A stretch of DNA of 64,000 nucleotides from Bacteroidota bacterium (GCA_026391835.1 JAPLDF010000012.1:1-64000); one strand, 5' to 3'; positions 36,252 through 45,598 are shown, counted from the first letter of the stretch. Made by a program: numbers and translations. The notes: generated from the sequence alone by a model not told the origin.

Positions 36252-37928
36252 ATGCGGACAATTACCAGGCAATTCAAACTAGCCGCCCTCTTTCTTGTTT
36301 TTGCGGCATGGGCTGTTCCCTTCTCCGGCCATTCCCAGAATTTTCCTCCTCTTACCTTTGTGATCAATGATTCGGCGGCGACAGCAGGATATTATTTCAT
36401 GAGCCCGTACACGAATACTGCGCCGTTTAATTACGACCGCGTACACCTCATCCTCGACCGGTTTGGGCGGGTTGTTTTTTACCGGATTTTCCCGACCGGC
36501 GGGAACCTGAATGCAACCATCGATTTCCAGCTTCAGCCTGACGGACGGATGAGCTATTTCAACATCAACCGCGGGAAGTTCTTTTTGATGGACAGCACCT
36601 TTACCGACGTGGATTCAATATCATGCGTCCATGGTTTCGAAACAGATCAGCATGACTTCCAGGTCCTGCCGGGCAATCATTACCTGCTGTTCGGGAAAGA
36701 GATGCGGATCATGAACCTTACTGCCTATCACTGGTTTGGTATTAATCACACGTTGGCGGGTGGCGCCAATGCCGAGGTTACCGGCGTGGTTGTCCAGGAG
36801 TTTGATGAGAGCAAAGCACTAGTGTGGGAGTGGAAGGGGCACGATCATTATCAGTTTGGAGATGTCGACCAGGCCTGGCTTTCAACCCCGAACAAGGTTG
36901 ACTGGACCCATGCCAATGCCGTAGAGCGGGATCAGGATGGCAATATCCTGCTTTCATTGCGGCATTTCAATGAAATTACCAAGATCAATCATGAAACGGG
37001 CAATATTCTCTGGAGGCTGGGGGGGAAGGCAAACCAGTTCTCTTTTCCGAATGACACGATCCGGTTTACCGGGCAGCATGATATCCGGAGGGTCAGCGAT
37101 ACATCTGTATCCCTGTTCGACAACGGGCAGTATACCCATCCCCGTACGGCCCGGGGGTTGGAATACGCACTGGATGAAAATAATAAAATCGCCAATCTCG
37201 TATGGGAATATATTTATGACAGTTCCATGTACAGCATTGCCTGCGGTAACCATCAATACATTGAAAATGACAATCACCTTGTTGATTTTGGGTTTAACGG
37301 AACCGGTTTCCCATGGATGGTTGTTGTGAAACCTGATAAAACCAGGGTCCTTGAGGTCTATCTGCCCAGCGGATTTATCAGTTACCGGGCTTTCAATTAC
37401 ATCAACCTGCCATGGCAGCTTCACCGGCCCGCCATTGCATGTCAGAAAAACGGGGACAGTTATTTCCTGGTAGCAGAGCCCGGGCACACGCAATACCTTT
37501 GGTCAACGGGGGCCGCGACTTCTTCGATACCCATTACCAGTACCGGTGAATATTGGGTGGCTGTGCCGTATGGTAAAGGTTATATAAGGTCAGAGTACCT
37601 GGCCGTCACCGACATCACCCATCCATGCCTTCCGACAGGTGTTCCGGCCGGGGGCATCCCAAAAGATTTCAGCCTTACCTGTGTGCCAAATCCCGCATCT
37701 GACAAGATTAAAATCATGTACAACCTGGCTGACAAAGCCTCCGTGGTTGTATCCCTGGTGACGGTAATGGGAACCAAAATCGTGGAAGTCCGGCAGGATT
37801 TTTTACCGGCCGGGAGCCACGAAACCACCATCGATGTTTCATCCATTCCCCGGGGCACCTGTCTACTTTCGGTGATGGTGGATAATGCCCTGATCGCAAG
37901 GAAAGTTATTCTTCTCAAAACACATTGA
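36252..37928 (+). CDS. Secreted arylsulfotransferase-family T9SS cargo (558 aa)
   Basis: A signal peptide at 1-29 precedes an ASST-like beta-propeller at about 30-400. Visible family features are HLILDRFGRVVFYRIFP, FETDQHDFQVLPGNHYLL with the central His, WTHANAVERDQDGNILLSLRH, TGQHDIRRV and the late CGNHQYIENDNHLVDFG. Members transfer sulfate between aryl sulfates and phenols in the periplasm, but many are only propeller homologues. Here the catalytic role is likely but unproved. A segment at 415-475 and a T9SS signal (CVPNPASDKIKIMYN...VILLKTH) complete the protein. It overlaps by 14 bp, tail to tail, the 206-aa gene. Confidence 0.82.
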   Translation: MRTITRQFKLAALFLVFAAWAVPFSGHSQNFPPLTFVINDSAATAGYYFMSPYTNTAPFNYDRVHLILDRFGRVVFYRIFPTGGNLNATIDFQLQPDGRMSYFNINRGKFFLMDSTFTDVDSISCVHGFETDQHDFQVLPGNHYLLFGKEMRIMNLTAYHWFGINHTLAGGANAEVTGVVVQEFDESKALVWEWKGHDHYQFGDVDQAWLSTPNKVDWTHANAVERDQDGNILLSLRHFNEITKINHETGNILWRLGGKANQFSFPNDTIRFTGQHDIRRVSDTSVSLFDNGQYTHPRTARGLEYALDENNKIANLVWEYIYDSSMYSIACGNHQYIENDNHLVDFGFNGTGFPWMVVVKPDKTRVLEVYLPSGFISYRAFNYINLPWQLHRPAIACQKNGDSYFLVAEPGHTQYLWSTGAATSSIPITSTGEYWVAVPYGKGYIRSEYLAVTDITHPCLPTGVPAGGIPKDFSLTCVPNPASDKIKIMYNLADKASVVVSLVTVMGTKIVEVRQDFLPAGSHETTIDVSSIPRGTCLLSVMVDNALIARKVILLKTH

Positions 37929-38535
37929 GGCGGATAAACTCCACGATTATTTTTCCTTTTACCTTTCCGGTTGAACTTTTTTTGGCCGAGGAATCCGATT
38001 TTCCGAGAATTTTCAACGGGATGGAAAATTTATCCGTATCAAAGCTGATTTCCGACCGGTCGGGATATTTCCCGCTGCCATAAACATGATGGATCTGAAA
38101 GGAACCCGATTCACGGGTTGCCAGGTCGACATCTTCGATCCTCAGCTCTTTCATATTCACCTTTATGTCGGCCGTGATCCAGTCGCTGGAGGGATCTAGT
38201 TCGACCAGTTTGAATGACTGGAAATCCCCGCCGGTTTCGAGGTGAATCCATTGTACCCGGGGTGTCAGCAATTCAGAAAACTGGTCAACGAAACCTTTTT
38301 TAGGCAGCAGGATCAGCCCGGCACCTTTTATTTTCGGTGATTTTCCTTTTTTATAATTTACCTCGATGGTTTTCAGGGGAGCGGTTATCCCGGGGACCTC
38401 GATCCGGATCGTGATTGTTGCTTCAAACCCGTTTTTTATCGCATACCGGTCGCGCAGCTGTTCGGCAAGATCCTGCTGTGCAGGAGCCGGAATGCGCATG
38501 TAAAGCCCAAGGATCAGCAGGAGTAGGTATTTCAT
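37915..38535 (-). CDS. Exported protein of unknown function (206 aa), LolA-like size
   Basis: A signal peptide at 1-20 (MKYLLLLILGLYMRIPAPAQ) is followed by a beta-rich domain: FEATITIRIEVPGI, TIEVNYKKGKSPKIKG, LILLPKKGFVDQFSELL, VQWIHLETGGDFQSFKL, and IHVNMKELRIEDV-type strands. The repeated strand pattern and size recall a lipid-binding, LolA-like or TRAP-like fold, which is only a guess. It is the last gene of an operon with an ABC permease and ATPase (4-bp overlap), so it may be the periplasmic partner of that exporter. Confidence 0.6.
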   Translation of the reverse strand: MKYLLLLILGLYMRIPAPAQQDLAEQLRDRYAIKNGFEATITIRIEVPGITAPLKTIEVNYKKGKSPKIKGAGLILLPKKGFVDQFSELLTPRVQWIHLETGGDFQSFKLVELDPSSDWITADIKVNMKELRIEDVDLATRESGSFQIHHVYGSGKYPDRSEISFDTDKFSIPLKILGKSDSSAKKSSTGKVKGKIIVEFIRLNVF

Positions 38536-39368
38536 TCCGTGATTTTAATTCGGTTAAACCTTATTAAGGAGGCCACAATGCACACCGCCGAAAAACCAAG
38601 CAGCCAGCAAACGGATTGTTGAATCCCGGGCCAGTCAATATCCGTATAGAAGAACAACTGCCATTGCGCCAGGTGGTATGTAATGAGGAATGACTGCCAC
38701 CCATGGAACAGTGATGACGAGAAGGTTTGAACGAGCGTACTGATTACAAGGATACCCAGCGAAATCAGGATGGTGACAAGTGATTTCCGCGTAAAAAAGC
38801 TGACTGCAACCGAGAAGATTGCAAAGGAACCCATCCCCAGGAAGGCAAATCCGAAAGCCGATACAAACCGCCAGAGAAGTTCCTTTTCTTCCAGGATCTG
38901 CAGCCCGTTAAAAACGACGATCAGGTCGCCCTTTCCAAACAGGACAAGACTGGGCCAGAGGGAGATCAGGCCCCAAAACAACAGGAACACAAATACAAAA
39001 ATCAGTGCAGCGAGGAACTTTGAAAGGGCCACCTGGTTCCGGCTTACAGGCCGTGTCAGGACCAGCCGGATGGTACCCGATTCGAGTTCCGAACTGAACA
39101 GGTCGCCGGTCACGATCACGATCAACACAGGAACGTGGATCCAAAGGGTGTTGAGGATGATGAAAGTGACAAAATACCCGTTTAACATATTTCCCTGGAT
39201 GATAAAGTTTTTTTCAAGTGCCTGGAAGACATATTTAACCGCATTTTCTCCCTCGGTTTTCAGTCCCCAGAAAATAAGTGCAACCAGCACAACCATGAGA
39301 CCGAGGCACAGGTAGGTCCTTGGCCTGTGGACCATTTTGAAAAGTTCGAATCGTACCAGGCGGATCAT
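38532..39368 (-). CDS. ABC-2 type transporter permease (278 aa)
   Basis: Six membrane helices are seen, with an N-terminal MVHRPRTYLCLGLMV. The extracytoplasmic and coupling segment is SELESGTIRLVLTRPVSRNQVALSKFLAA, which is a standard mark of ABC-2 permeases of the CcmB/NatB type. It works with the ATPase directly upstream (4-bp ATGA-type overlap) as a dimeric export pump. The cargo is unknown and could be ions, drugs or lipids. The 206-aa exported protein follows with a 4-bp overlap. Confidence 0.88.
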   Translation of the reverse strand: MIRLVRFELFKMVHRPRTYLCLGLMVVLVALIFWGLKTEGENAVKYVFQALEKNFIIQGNMLNGYFVTFIILNTLWIHVPVLIVIVTGDLFSSELESGTIRLVLTRPVSRNQVALSKFLAALIFVFVFLLFWGLISLWPSLVLFGKGDLIVVFNGLQILEEKELLWRFVSAFGFAFLGMGSFAIFSVAVSFFTRKSLVTILISLGILVISTLVQTFSSSLFHGWQSFLITYHLAQWQLFFYTDIDWPGIQQSVCWLLGFSAVCIVASLIRFNRIKITE

Positions 39369-40231
39369 CGTGTCATCTCCATATATTTATCATGTAAAAT
39401 CCCTGACCGGTTCACGCGGTATGGCACCAGTCCCTTTGCATAGAGGTTCTTCAGCAAATCTTCGGTTTCCCCGATGCCCAGCGTTGCCTTCAGGGTGTTT
39501 GGCGACCTGGTGAACCCGGCCCCCGGATCAAAATCTCCGGGCAGCGGTGTTGAAAAAAAGAGCGTTACATTTTGCCTCTCATCGTGGTAATCGTGCATCG
39601 CCCCCGACAGGAATACCACCCCCCTGTTCAAAAAAATAAAATCATCCGTGATGGTTTCAATGTCATCCAGCTGGTGCGTCGATACCAGGATTCCTTTTCC
39701 CTGGTTTTTCATCCTGGTCAAAAAGGCAAGCATCTGTTCCCTGACTTCAGGATCAAGGCCATTGAAGGGTTCATCTAAAATAAGGTAGGCGGGGTCATCG
39801 GTCATCACCTGCGCCATTCCCAGCCGTTGCTTCATTCCCCTCGAATAGTTCCGCACTTTTTTGTCGGCGGCATCGGCCAGGCCAACCAGTTCCAGGAGCG
39901 ATGCGGCATCTGCATGAGAACCCGACAGCCGGATCAGCAAATCCAGGTTTTCCTTCCCGCTGAGGTAGGGATAGAAATCAGGAGCTTCGAGCAGGTAGCC
40001 ACACGACTTGCGCAAATCTTTAAAGCTTTTCAGCAAAACATGGTCAAACCACGCTTCACCATGTTCAGGGGTTACCAGGCCTGCCATGATCCGGAATGCA
40101 GAACTTTTCCCGGCCCCGTTTGGCCCGATAAGGGCAGTGATTCTGCCCGATTGCAGGGAAAAGCTTACCTTGTCGAGGATTGTCTGGCTGCCGTACCTCA
40201 GCACCAGGTCACGCGCTTCAATCATACTCAC
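39365..40231 (-). CDS. ABC transporter ATP-binding protein (288 aa)
   Basis: The full nucleotide-binding domain is present: Walker A GPNGAGKS (36-43), signature YSRGMKQR (129-136), Walker B YLILDEPFNGLD (149-160), and the H-loop STHQLDDIET. The C-terminal extension of about 75 residues is typical of exporter ATPases. It pairs with the downstream ABC-2 permease. It overlaps the membrane protein upstream by 4 bp, so all four genes are translationally coupled. Confidence 0.95.
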   Translation of the reverse strand: MSMIEARDLVLRYGSQTILDKVSFSLQSGRITALIGPNGAGKSSAFRIMAGLVTPEHGEAWFDHVLLKSFKDLRKSCGYLLEAPDFYPYLSGKENLDLLIRLSGSHADAASLLELVGLADAADKKVRNYSRGMKQRLGMAQVMTDDPAYLILDEPFNGLDPEVREQMLAFLTRMKNQGKGILVSTHQLDDIETITDDFIFLNRGVVFLSGAMHDYHDERQNVTLFFSTPLPGDFDPGAGFTRSPNTLKATLGIGETEDLLKNLYAKGLVPYRVNRSGILHDKYMEMTR

Positions 40232-40800
40232 CAGTGAAAATATTTACTTTCATATTTGGGGACGAAGAATGTTGTTCGCCAGTATCCTGTTGATAACAGG
40301 AGCAACGGGTTTTCAATCAGCACCGATGGAACAATGTGGTACCACCGGTATCCCAGGTTGTAAAAATGCTTGTTGGCGGCTGATCGCAGCCCCAGCTGCG
40401 AGGCAGCTTCCATTACCGCATCTCTCTGGCATTTCGATCGTGCATACGGTTTTACAAGCAGTCCCCTGAAACCGTAAATGTAAAAAAGATCTTTGATCAT
40501 TTTGTAATCCTGGAACCTGCTGAAAGCGTCAAGCTGTGTTGTGACCATAACAGACAGGAAAAACATTGAAAGCAGGGCCTCTCTGATCGGCAACCTGCCA
40601 GGTGAATGAACGACCTGAAAAAAAAACAAGAGGAATAAGTATAAGGTCGGGATGCAGAACACATGAAGGATAATACCTGTCCTGGTATAGGTTACAAGTC
40701 GATTCAAAAAAATGTACCATCCTGGTATCTGTGATATGGAAGAGTCTTGTATGAGTTTGTCCTGAACTCTTGGTTTATCCATAAACTCAGAATCTTTCAA
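40228..40800 (-). CDS. Integral membrane protein of an ABC exporter operon (190 aa)
   Basis: Four membrane segments are likely (for example GIILHVFCIPTLYLFLLFFFQ and EALLSMFFLSVMVTTQL), with an N-terminal cytoplasmic stretch. The last 90 residues are polar with aromatic clusters (YKMIKDLFYIYGF, YRWYHIVPSVLIENP). I do not recognise the family. It overlaps the ATPase by 4 bp and lies 13 bp from the L,D-transpeptidase gene, so it is probably part of one five-gene transcript and may be a second membrane subunit of the exporter. Confidence 0.65.
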   Translation of the reverse strand: MKDSEFMDKPRVQDKLIQDSSISQIPGWYIFLNRLVTYTRTGIILHVFCIPTLYLFLLFFFQVVHSPGRLPIREALLSMFFLSVMVTTQLDAFSRFQDYKMIKDLFYIYGFRGLLVKPYARSKCQRDAVMEAASQLGLRSAANKHFYNLGYRWYHIVPSVLIENPLLLLSTGYWRTTFFVPKYESKYFHW

Positions 40801-40813
40801 AACTTTGTGATGT

Positions 40814-41494
40814 TTAGTTTAGCAGGGTTGATTTGTTGAGGTATTGATCGTCCTGGTGATAGATAAACAGGCAGGTGCCTTCCTTAATGGCTTCAACCAC
40901 CGCCTTGAGGAGGTCGGGCGGCAGGGACGGGCAGCCGAAACTTCTGCCAAGCCGCCCGGTCTTCCTGATGAAATCCTCGGTGGCATATTTAGCCCCGTGA
41001 ATGATGATCTCACGCTTCAGGGCGTTGTCGTTGAATCCTTTCTCCACGCCTTCGAGGATCAGCGACAACCCGACACTTGCCCCGGCGTTTTCCTCTTTTG
41101 TAACATAGAACCCCAGGCTGCTCTGGCAGGAGCCCGGCTTGTTCGAAAAATGCTTTGCATATTCGTCGCCGGTATTCCTTCCGTGGGCCACGTAGGTATT
41201 GAATAAAAGTACTTTGTGAAGCAGGTCGATCACATAGAACCGCTTGTTCTTGCTCGATTGCGACAGGTCAACAATGGTCAGGATGCCGGAATTCCGCAGT
41301 TTGCCAATGGTCTCCAGTTTTTTGTAGCCTTTTAAGGCAAGCTGGAACACCGCACTGGTCAGACCTTTCTGCGACAAATTCAAAGCTGTAAAGAGGTCGG
41401 GCTGATCTTCCATGACCGGAACCCGCATGCCTGAGCCCGAAGTGTTCATGACCGGGATCAAAAGCAACAAGATGTATAGAAAATACTTTCTCAT
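40814..41494 (-). CDS. Murein L,D-transpeptidase catalytic domain protein (226 aa)
   Basis: A signal peptide at 1-20 is followed by a YkuD_2-type L,D-transpeptidase domain. The family motif HG...SxGCxxLP is visible as IIIHGAKYATEDF, then RLGRSFGCPSLPPDLL with Cys188 as nucleophile and His167 as acid/base. Members form or modify 3-3 cross-links, or attach proteins to peptidoglycan. It is the first gene of a probable operon with an ABC-2 exporter. The -7 element TACCTTTG lies 5-12 bp before the start, so the mRNA would be nearly leaderless. Confidence 0.85.
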   Translation of the reverse strand: MRKYFLYILLLLIPVMNTSGSGMRVPVMEDQPDLFTALNLSQKGLTSAVFQLALKGYKKLETIGKLRNSGILTIVDLSQSSKNKRFYVIDLLHKVLLFNTYVAHGRNTGDEYAKHFSNKPGSCQSSLGFYVTKEENAGASVGLSLILEGVEKGFNDNALKREIIIHGAKYATEDFIRKTGRLGRSFGCPSLPPDLLKAVVEAIKEGTCLFIYHQDDQYLNKSTLLN

Positions 41495-41498
41495 GCGG

Positions 41499-41506
41499 CA
41501 AAGGTA
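41499..41506 (-). promoter_or_regulatory. Putative -7 element (TACCTTTG)
   Basis: It matches the consensus 5 bp before the ATG of the 226-aa L,D-transpeptidase, so transcription would begin at or inside the first codons. Either the mRNA is leaderless or the start is later. Confidence 0.35.
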
Positions 41507-41589
41507 CGCATATATTTAAAACCCGGCATATTACCATCGCCGGAAGTCCCCGTGAGGCATGCCCGGGCCCACAGTATCAATAAGTTTCG

Positions 41590-41597
41590 TATCTTTG
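41590..41597 (+). promoter_or_regulatory. Putative -7 element (TATCTTTG)
   Basis: It matches the consensus 21 bp before the ATG at 41619. It lies after the earliest ATG (41559), so it fixes the start of the NlpC/P60 gene. Confidence 0.5.
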
Positions 41598-41618
41598 CAA
41601 AATAAAATCCCCTTACAT

Positions 41619-42131
41619 ATGATGAAAACCCTCCCGGTCCTGTTGCTTTTACTCCTGTTGTCTTTCTCCATAAGGTCGCAGGAAAAAGTATCTCCTGCTA
41701 CATTCAGCCAACAAGTGAAATCCCTTACAGGCGTCGACAGGACCGAACTGATCACCTTTGCGAAACAATACCTGGGAACACCCTACCGCCGTGGCGGTTC
41801 GGCCCCAAAGAAGGGGTTCGATTGTTCCGGGTTTGTCACGTATGTCTTCAAACATTTTAACCTGGCCCTTCCGCGCAGTTCAAGGGAGTACAAGGCGCTC
41901 GGTACGGTGCTGAAACCTGAAGAGTTCAAGGTAGGCGATGTTATTGTCTTTTATGGTTTCAGGGACAAGTCGCACATCGGCCATGTAGGCATTGTGTGTG
42001 AAGCGAATGGCATGAAGTCTCGTTTCATCCATGCCTCTTCAGGCAGGGCACACTGCGTCACTGTAAGCGAACTGGGTTCAGCGGCATACCAACACCGTTT
42101 TTACAAATGCATTGATGTGACCACGTTGTAA
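41619..42131 (+). CDS. NlpC/P60 peptidoglycan hydrolase (170 aa)
   Basis: I chose the ATG at 41619, after the TATCTTTG element; it gives the signal peptide MMKTLPVLLLLLLLSFSIRS. The domain spans about 40-170. Catalytic residues are visible: Cys69 in GFDCSGFV, His122 in HIGHVGIV, and His139 in FIHASSG as the third polar residue. It cleaves the gamma-D-Glu-meso-DAP bond in stem peptides in related enzymes. It is convergent with the 534-aa L,D-transpeptidase (11 bp) and divergent from the 226-aa one. Confidence 0.92.
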   Translation: MMKTLPVLLLLLLLSFSIRSQEKVSPATFSQQVKSLTGVDRTELITFAKQYLGTPYRRGGSAPKKGFDCSGFVTYVFKHFNLALPRSSREYKALGTVLKPEEFKVGDVIVFYGFRDKSHIGHVGIVCEANGMKSRFIHASSGRAHCVTVSELGSAAYQHRFYKCIDVTTL

Positions 42132-42142
42132 AAAGGCCCGGG

Positions 42143-43747
42143 CTATTTTTCAGCCATCAGCAATTCTGTCAGACTTCCATCCCTTTCGTAAATATCTTCA
42201 TAAAAATTTATCTCTCCCTGCTGATTTACCCAGGCAGTGAAGTAGCCGATGTAAACCGGGATTTTTGCTTTCAGCGGATAGCTGCGCTCTATGCCGGCAT
42301 GCATGGCCGCATCTATTTTCCCCGGGGTCCAGTTCGGGTCGTCCTTTAGTATTTCAACAGCCATATCCCTGGGTTTGGCCAGGCGGATGCAGCCGTGGCT
42401 GAATGCCCTGCGCTCATTGGAAAAGAGACTTTTAGCCGGCGTATCATGCATATAGATATCATCGGCATTCGGGAAGATGAACTTAACCAGCCCCAGGGAG
42501 TTGTTCTTTCCGGGTTTCTGGCGGACCTGGCCGTTGTTCCACTCCATGTTGTGGGTTTCGAGGTAGTTTTTATGCTTCGCCATCCCCGGCTTTACCTCTT
42601 TGTTGATGATGCTCACCGGAAGATTCCAGTACGGGCTGAACACGATGTTGCTCATCATCCCGCTGAAAATAACCGTTTTCGTCACATTTGTTCCTACGAT
42701 CACGGCCGACGAGAATTCGATTTTGCCATTCCGGACAAGATTTAGTTTAAAGGCCGGAATATTGACGACGATGTACTCTTTCGCTTTGACAATTTCAGGA
42801 GAGATCCACCGGCAGCGCTCCATGTTAACGATGATCTTTTTGATGAGTTCCGAAATGGGCACATTCATCTGTTTGATATGTTTCGGCAAAATCAGTTTGC
42901 CGGGGTTGAACCCGTTGCGCAACTGGTATCTATTCATGGCTTCCGCCAGTTCATCGTCAAACTGGTTGCTGCCGCTGTTCTGCTTTAGATCACCGGTAAC
43001 AAAAAGGCGTTCCCTTATCTGTATGATTGTCCTGGCAGTGTCGCCCGGCTTATAGGATTTCAGCTTCGGGTCCAGGTCAACCGGTTTCCAGCCGCCTTTT
43101 TTTTCAATTTCGCGGTATCGCTGCAGGACATCCCGCAGTTTGTAATACTGGCCGAAGAGGACGCTGTCGTTGCGGTTGAGCAACCCGGGATCTGCCACGA
43201 GCGAATCCAGCAGTGTTTCATATGAAACCTGTTTCCGGGGAAGAAGCCACCCGATGGCCGTTGTGGTTGAATCGGCGATACCTTTGTATACCTTCTCTGC
43301 GTAGTAAAGGTAGAGGTTGGTCAGCATGATCTCCGTCTCCGCTGGGGAGAGGGTGTTGTCCCTGTCATTTGCAAAAACGCCGTCGATCTTTTCCTGGTAT
43401 GGAAATTTTGACGGGAGCCCCTCGGACCCCATGTCCCTGACCTTGGTGTATAGGGTTTGACCCAATTCAACCACCCCGTGGTCATCCAGCCAGATATGCT
43501 TGTACTGTTGCTGCCGGTAAACAAGTACCACGTTTTCCCGGTATTTTTCCAGCGCGGGGTAGGAGTGGTAGAAAGTACCCACCAGGTTGCTGTCGAACGG
43601 CTTGTTGCCATGGAGGTTAACAGTGCTGTTGAGGAGCGGATCCCTTGCAGTTCCCTGCCGCCTGTTTTCGATAAACTTGCAGGAACCGCAAGCCAGGAGG
43701 GAAATGAATATCAATACTGCAATAGAAGTATGGAAAGATTTTCTCAT
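42143..43747 (-). CDS. YcbB-type murein L,D-transpeptidase lipoprotein (534 aa)
   Basis: A lipoprotein-type signal with Cys at about 20 (FISLLACGSC) begins the protein. A scaffold domain at about 60-250 and a peptidoglycan-binding-like helix region (DDELAEAMNRYQLRNGFNPGK) follow. A YkuD domain is at about 305-480 with the catalytic motif SHGCIRL (His451, Cys453) and ILPKHIKQMN before it. This is the YcbB/LdtD-like architecture that makes 3-3 cross-links. The length matches the family. It is the last gene of the four-gene operon 46314-42143 and follows the barrel-like gene by 8 bp. Confidence 0.88.
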   Translation of the reverse strand: MRKSFHTSIAVLIFISLLACGSCKFIENRRQGTARDPLLNSTVNLHGNKPFDSNLVGTFYHSYPALEKYRENVVLVYRQQQYKHIWLDDHGVVELGQTLYTKVRDMGSEGLPSKFPYQEKIDGVFANDRDNTLSPAETEIMLTNLYLYYAEKVYKGIADSTTTAIGWLLPRKQVSYETLLDSLVADPGLLNRNDSVLFGQYYKLRDVLQRYREIEKKGGWKPVDLDPKLKSYKPGDTARTIIQIRERLFVTGDLKQNSGSNQFDDELAEAMNRYQLRNGFNPGKLILPKHIKQMNVPISELIKKIIVNMERCRWISPEIVKAKEYIVVNIPAFKLNLVRNGKIEFSSAVIVGTNVTKTVIFSGMMSNIVFSPYWNLPVSIINKEVKPGMAKHKNYLETHNMEWNNGQVRQKPGKNNSLGLVKFIFPNADDIYMHDTPAKSLFSNERRAFSHGCIRLAKPRDMAVEILKDDPNWTPGKIDAAMHAGIERSYPLKAKIPVYIGYFTAWVNQQGEINFYEDIYERDGSLTELLMAEK

Positions 43748-43755
43748 TCGTTTAT

Positions 43756-44343
43756 TTATAACCTCACTGCGCAGGTTGCCTGGATGGAATACATCCAGTC
43801 GTCGAGGGCCCCGAAATGAAACATTTTAAACTCGCCGCCAACGTTCCAGTGTTTGCTGAGGGGATACACATAAGCGCCTGAAAATTCGAAATTGGCGAAA
43901 GAAGTCGTTTTGGTGGCAATTTCCTGGCCGGCGCCTGCAGCCTTGTTGGTGATGATTGCCAGTCCCAGCCCGGCACCAAGGTACACATGGTCAACGATCC
44001 GCATCCGCACAAAAAGGAGCATTGGAACCACAACCCGGTCGATGTGAACAGAGGTATCCGCATTCAGCTGGTTTGTTACCCTGAATAACTTATAGTAGCC
44101 GGTTTCAAGTCCCAGGCTCAGCCTGTGTTCAGGTTCCCATAAAAATCTGAAGGATACACCTGCAAAGTCTTTCCGGATCTTCTGTACACCGTAATCCATG
44201 TTGTCGATGTAGTGCGTCCAGCCGGGACCGATGGTGAGCGTATAGTGGTTCAGGCGCACCTTCACACTGTCTTTTTGCTGTGAAAAGACAACCAAAGTAA
44301 AGAAAATCAATACCAGGGTTAAAACTGTTTTTATTCTGCCCAT
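43756..44343 (-). CDS. Outer-membrane beta-barrel-like protein (195 aa)
   Basis: I chose ATG at 44343. It lies 4 bp after the upstream stop and gives the signal peptide MGRIKTVLTLVLIFFTLVVFS. The mature protein has alternating strands (HYTLTIGPGWTHYID, GVSFRFLWEPEHRLSLGLETGYYKLF, VVPMLLFVRMRIVDHVYLGAGLGLAII, NFEFSGAYVYPL, WNVGGEFKMFHFG, SIQATCAVRL), as in small outer-membrane barrels with eight or ten strands. The family is unknown. It is the third gene of the operon, between the GDPD and the L,D-transpeptidase genes. Confidence 0.7.
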   Translation of the reverse strand: MGRIKTVLTLVLIFFTLVVFSQQKDSVKVRLNHYTLTIGPGWTHYIDNMDYGVQKIRKDFAGVSFRFLWEPEHRLSLGLETGYYKLFRVTNQLNADTSVHIDRVVVPMLLFVRMRIVDHVYLGAGLGLAIITNKAAGAGQEIATKTTSFANFEFSGAYVYPLSKHWNVGGEFKMFHFGALDDWMYSIQATCAVRL

Positions 44344-44347
44344 ACCG

Positions 44348-45598
44348 TTATTCCTGTATATAGTGATAATATGCAACCACATATGGATAATTTGTCAGCA
44401 ATCCGTTAAATAACCCGTCATTCAGATAGGTCTCAATCCAGCCTGGAGAGTCGATGGTCCAGCATACGGCGAGTCTCCCTTCGTTTTGCATTTGCTGTAC
44501 CAGGTCATTCTGGGTGCCCAGTGTCCACCGGGGAGCCCACACTTTTGAATTGAGCTGCCGAACATCATCCACCGTAAGTTCACACAGCGTGGGGACGTTC
44601 TGGTAGCCGGGATAGGCCAGCACGGCATTCAATACTTCCGTCGATGGAATTCCCATGACAATCAGCAGTGAATCCTTCCTGTGATTATCCTTTGCCCGTT
44701 GGAGGGCCTTCAGCTGCATCGGGATGATGATCGGCACGGCTTCGGCGGTCTTCATGTCGAGATAGACGAAACGCAGGGAGGTGCTGTCGACGACATAATT
44801 CAAGACCTCCTGCAGTGAAGGGATTTTTTCGCCGTGGATCAGCCTGACAAACGACGATAACTGGCGCCATGTGTATGCACTCACATCACCTGCAAGGGGC
44901 CCCTTTTGTGTAAGGCGGATGTTGATATCCGGATCATGATAGATGAAAGGGATTTTATCGCTGCTCAGCCTGGGGTCTACCTCAATGCCGGTTGTTCCGA
45001 GCCTCTCCGTGTATTTGATCATGGCAAGGCTGTTCTCCGAAACCGGCAGCCTGTCGGAATTGCGTCCCCCGGCGCGGTGGCCGAGAATATAAAAGTTACT
45101 GTTTTTTACTTTATCCGAAAACGGCCGCAGGTATTCCATCGTAAGGGTTTGGTCGGGCAAACCGCTCTCTTTTGCATAGGCACCCCGGATAATGATCTGC
45201 TGTGCGCCGTTTCCTGTAACGAGGCTGGTTCCTCCCTCCGATCTGCCGACGATCATGGTGCATGCCCCGGTGGCATCGCTGTACCCGTCGCGCCAGTAGC
45301 CCTGGATAAATACCACTGAGTCAAGGTGTCCTGCTTCCATGATAAAATGTTTTCCGTTGTTATTGGCAAACAAGACGCCGGTGCGGTTCCATTTAACAAC
45401 CATTAAATCGCCGAACTTGTCCGATCCGGAGGTTACACGGTATACCCCTTCCAGTAAAAGTTTTGATGCCGGTGGCAAAGGATAGGTTTCGGTCATAACC
45501 GAAACGGGTCCTGTTGCGGGAACAGGGACGACGTTGTCCTTGTTGCAGCCATAAAACAGGAGCATCAGCCCTGCCATATGTAAAATCCTGGTTTTCAT
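44348..45598 (-). CDS. Glycerophosphodiester phosphodiesterase lipoprotein (416 aa)
   Basis: A lipobox near residue 18 (LFYGC) marks an exported lipoprotein. An N-terminal beta-rich domain at about 30-160 of unknown function precedes the GDPD TIM-barrel at about 168-416. Catalytic residues are visible as His174-Arg175 (ILGHRAGG), Glu188-Asn189, Glu206 and Asp208 (GIEVDPRL), and His221 (IYHDPD). The enzyme hydrolyses glycerophosphodiesters from phospholipids or wall polymers into glycerol-3-phosphate and an alcohol. It overlaps the upstream gene by 4 bp. Confidence 0.92.
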   Translation of the reverse strand: MKTRILHMAGLMLLFYGCNKDNVVPVPATGPVSVMTETYPLPPASKLLLEGVYRVTSGSDKFGDLMVVKWNRTGVLFANNNGKHFIMEAGHLDSVVFIQGYWRDGYSDATGACTMIVGRSEGGTSLVTGNGAQQIIIRGAYAKESGLPDQTLTMEYLRPFSDKVKNSNFYILGHRAGGRNSDRLPVSENSLAMIKYTERLGTTGIEVDPRLSSDKIPFIYHDPDINIRLTQKGPLAGDVSAYTWRQLSSFVRLIHGEKIPSLQEVLNYVVDSTSLRFVYLDMKTAEAVPIIIPMQLKALQRAKDNHRKDSLLIVMGIPSTEVLNAVLAYPGYQNVPTLCELTVDDVRQLNSKVWAPRWTLGTQNDLVQQMQNEGRLAVCWTIDSPGWIETYLNDGLFNGLLTNYPYVVAYYHYIQE

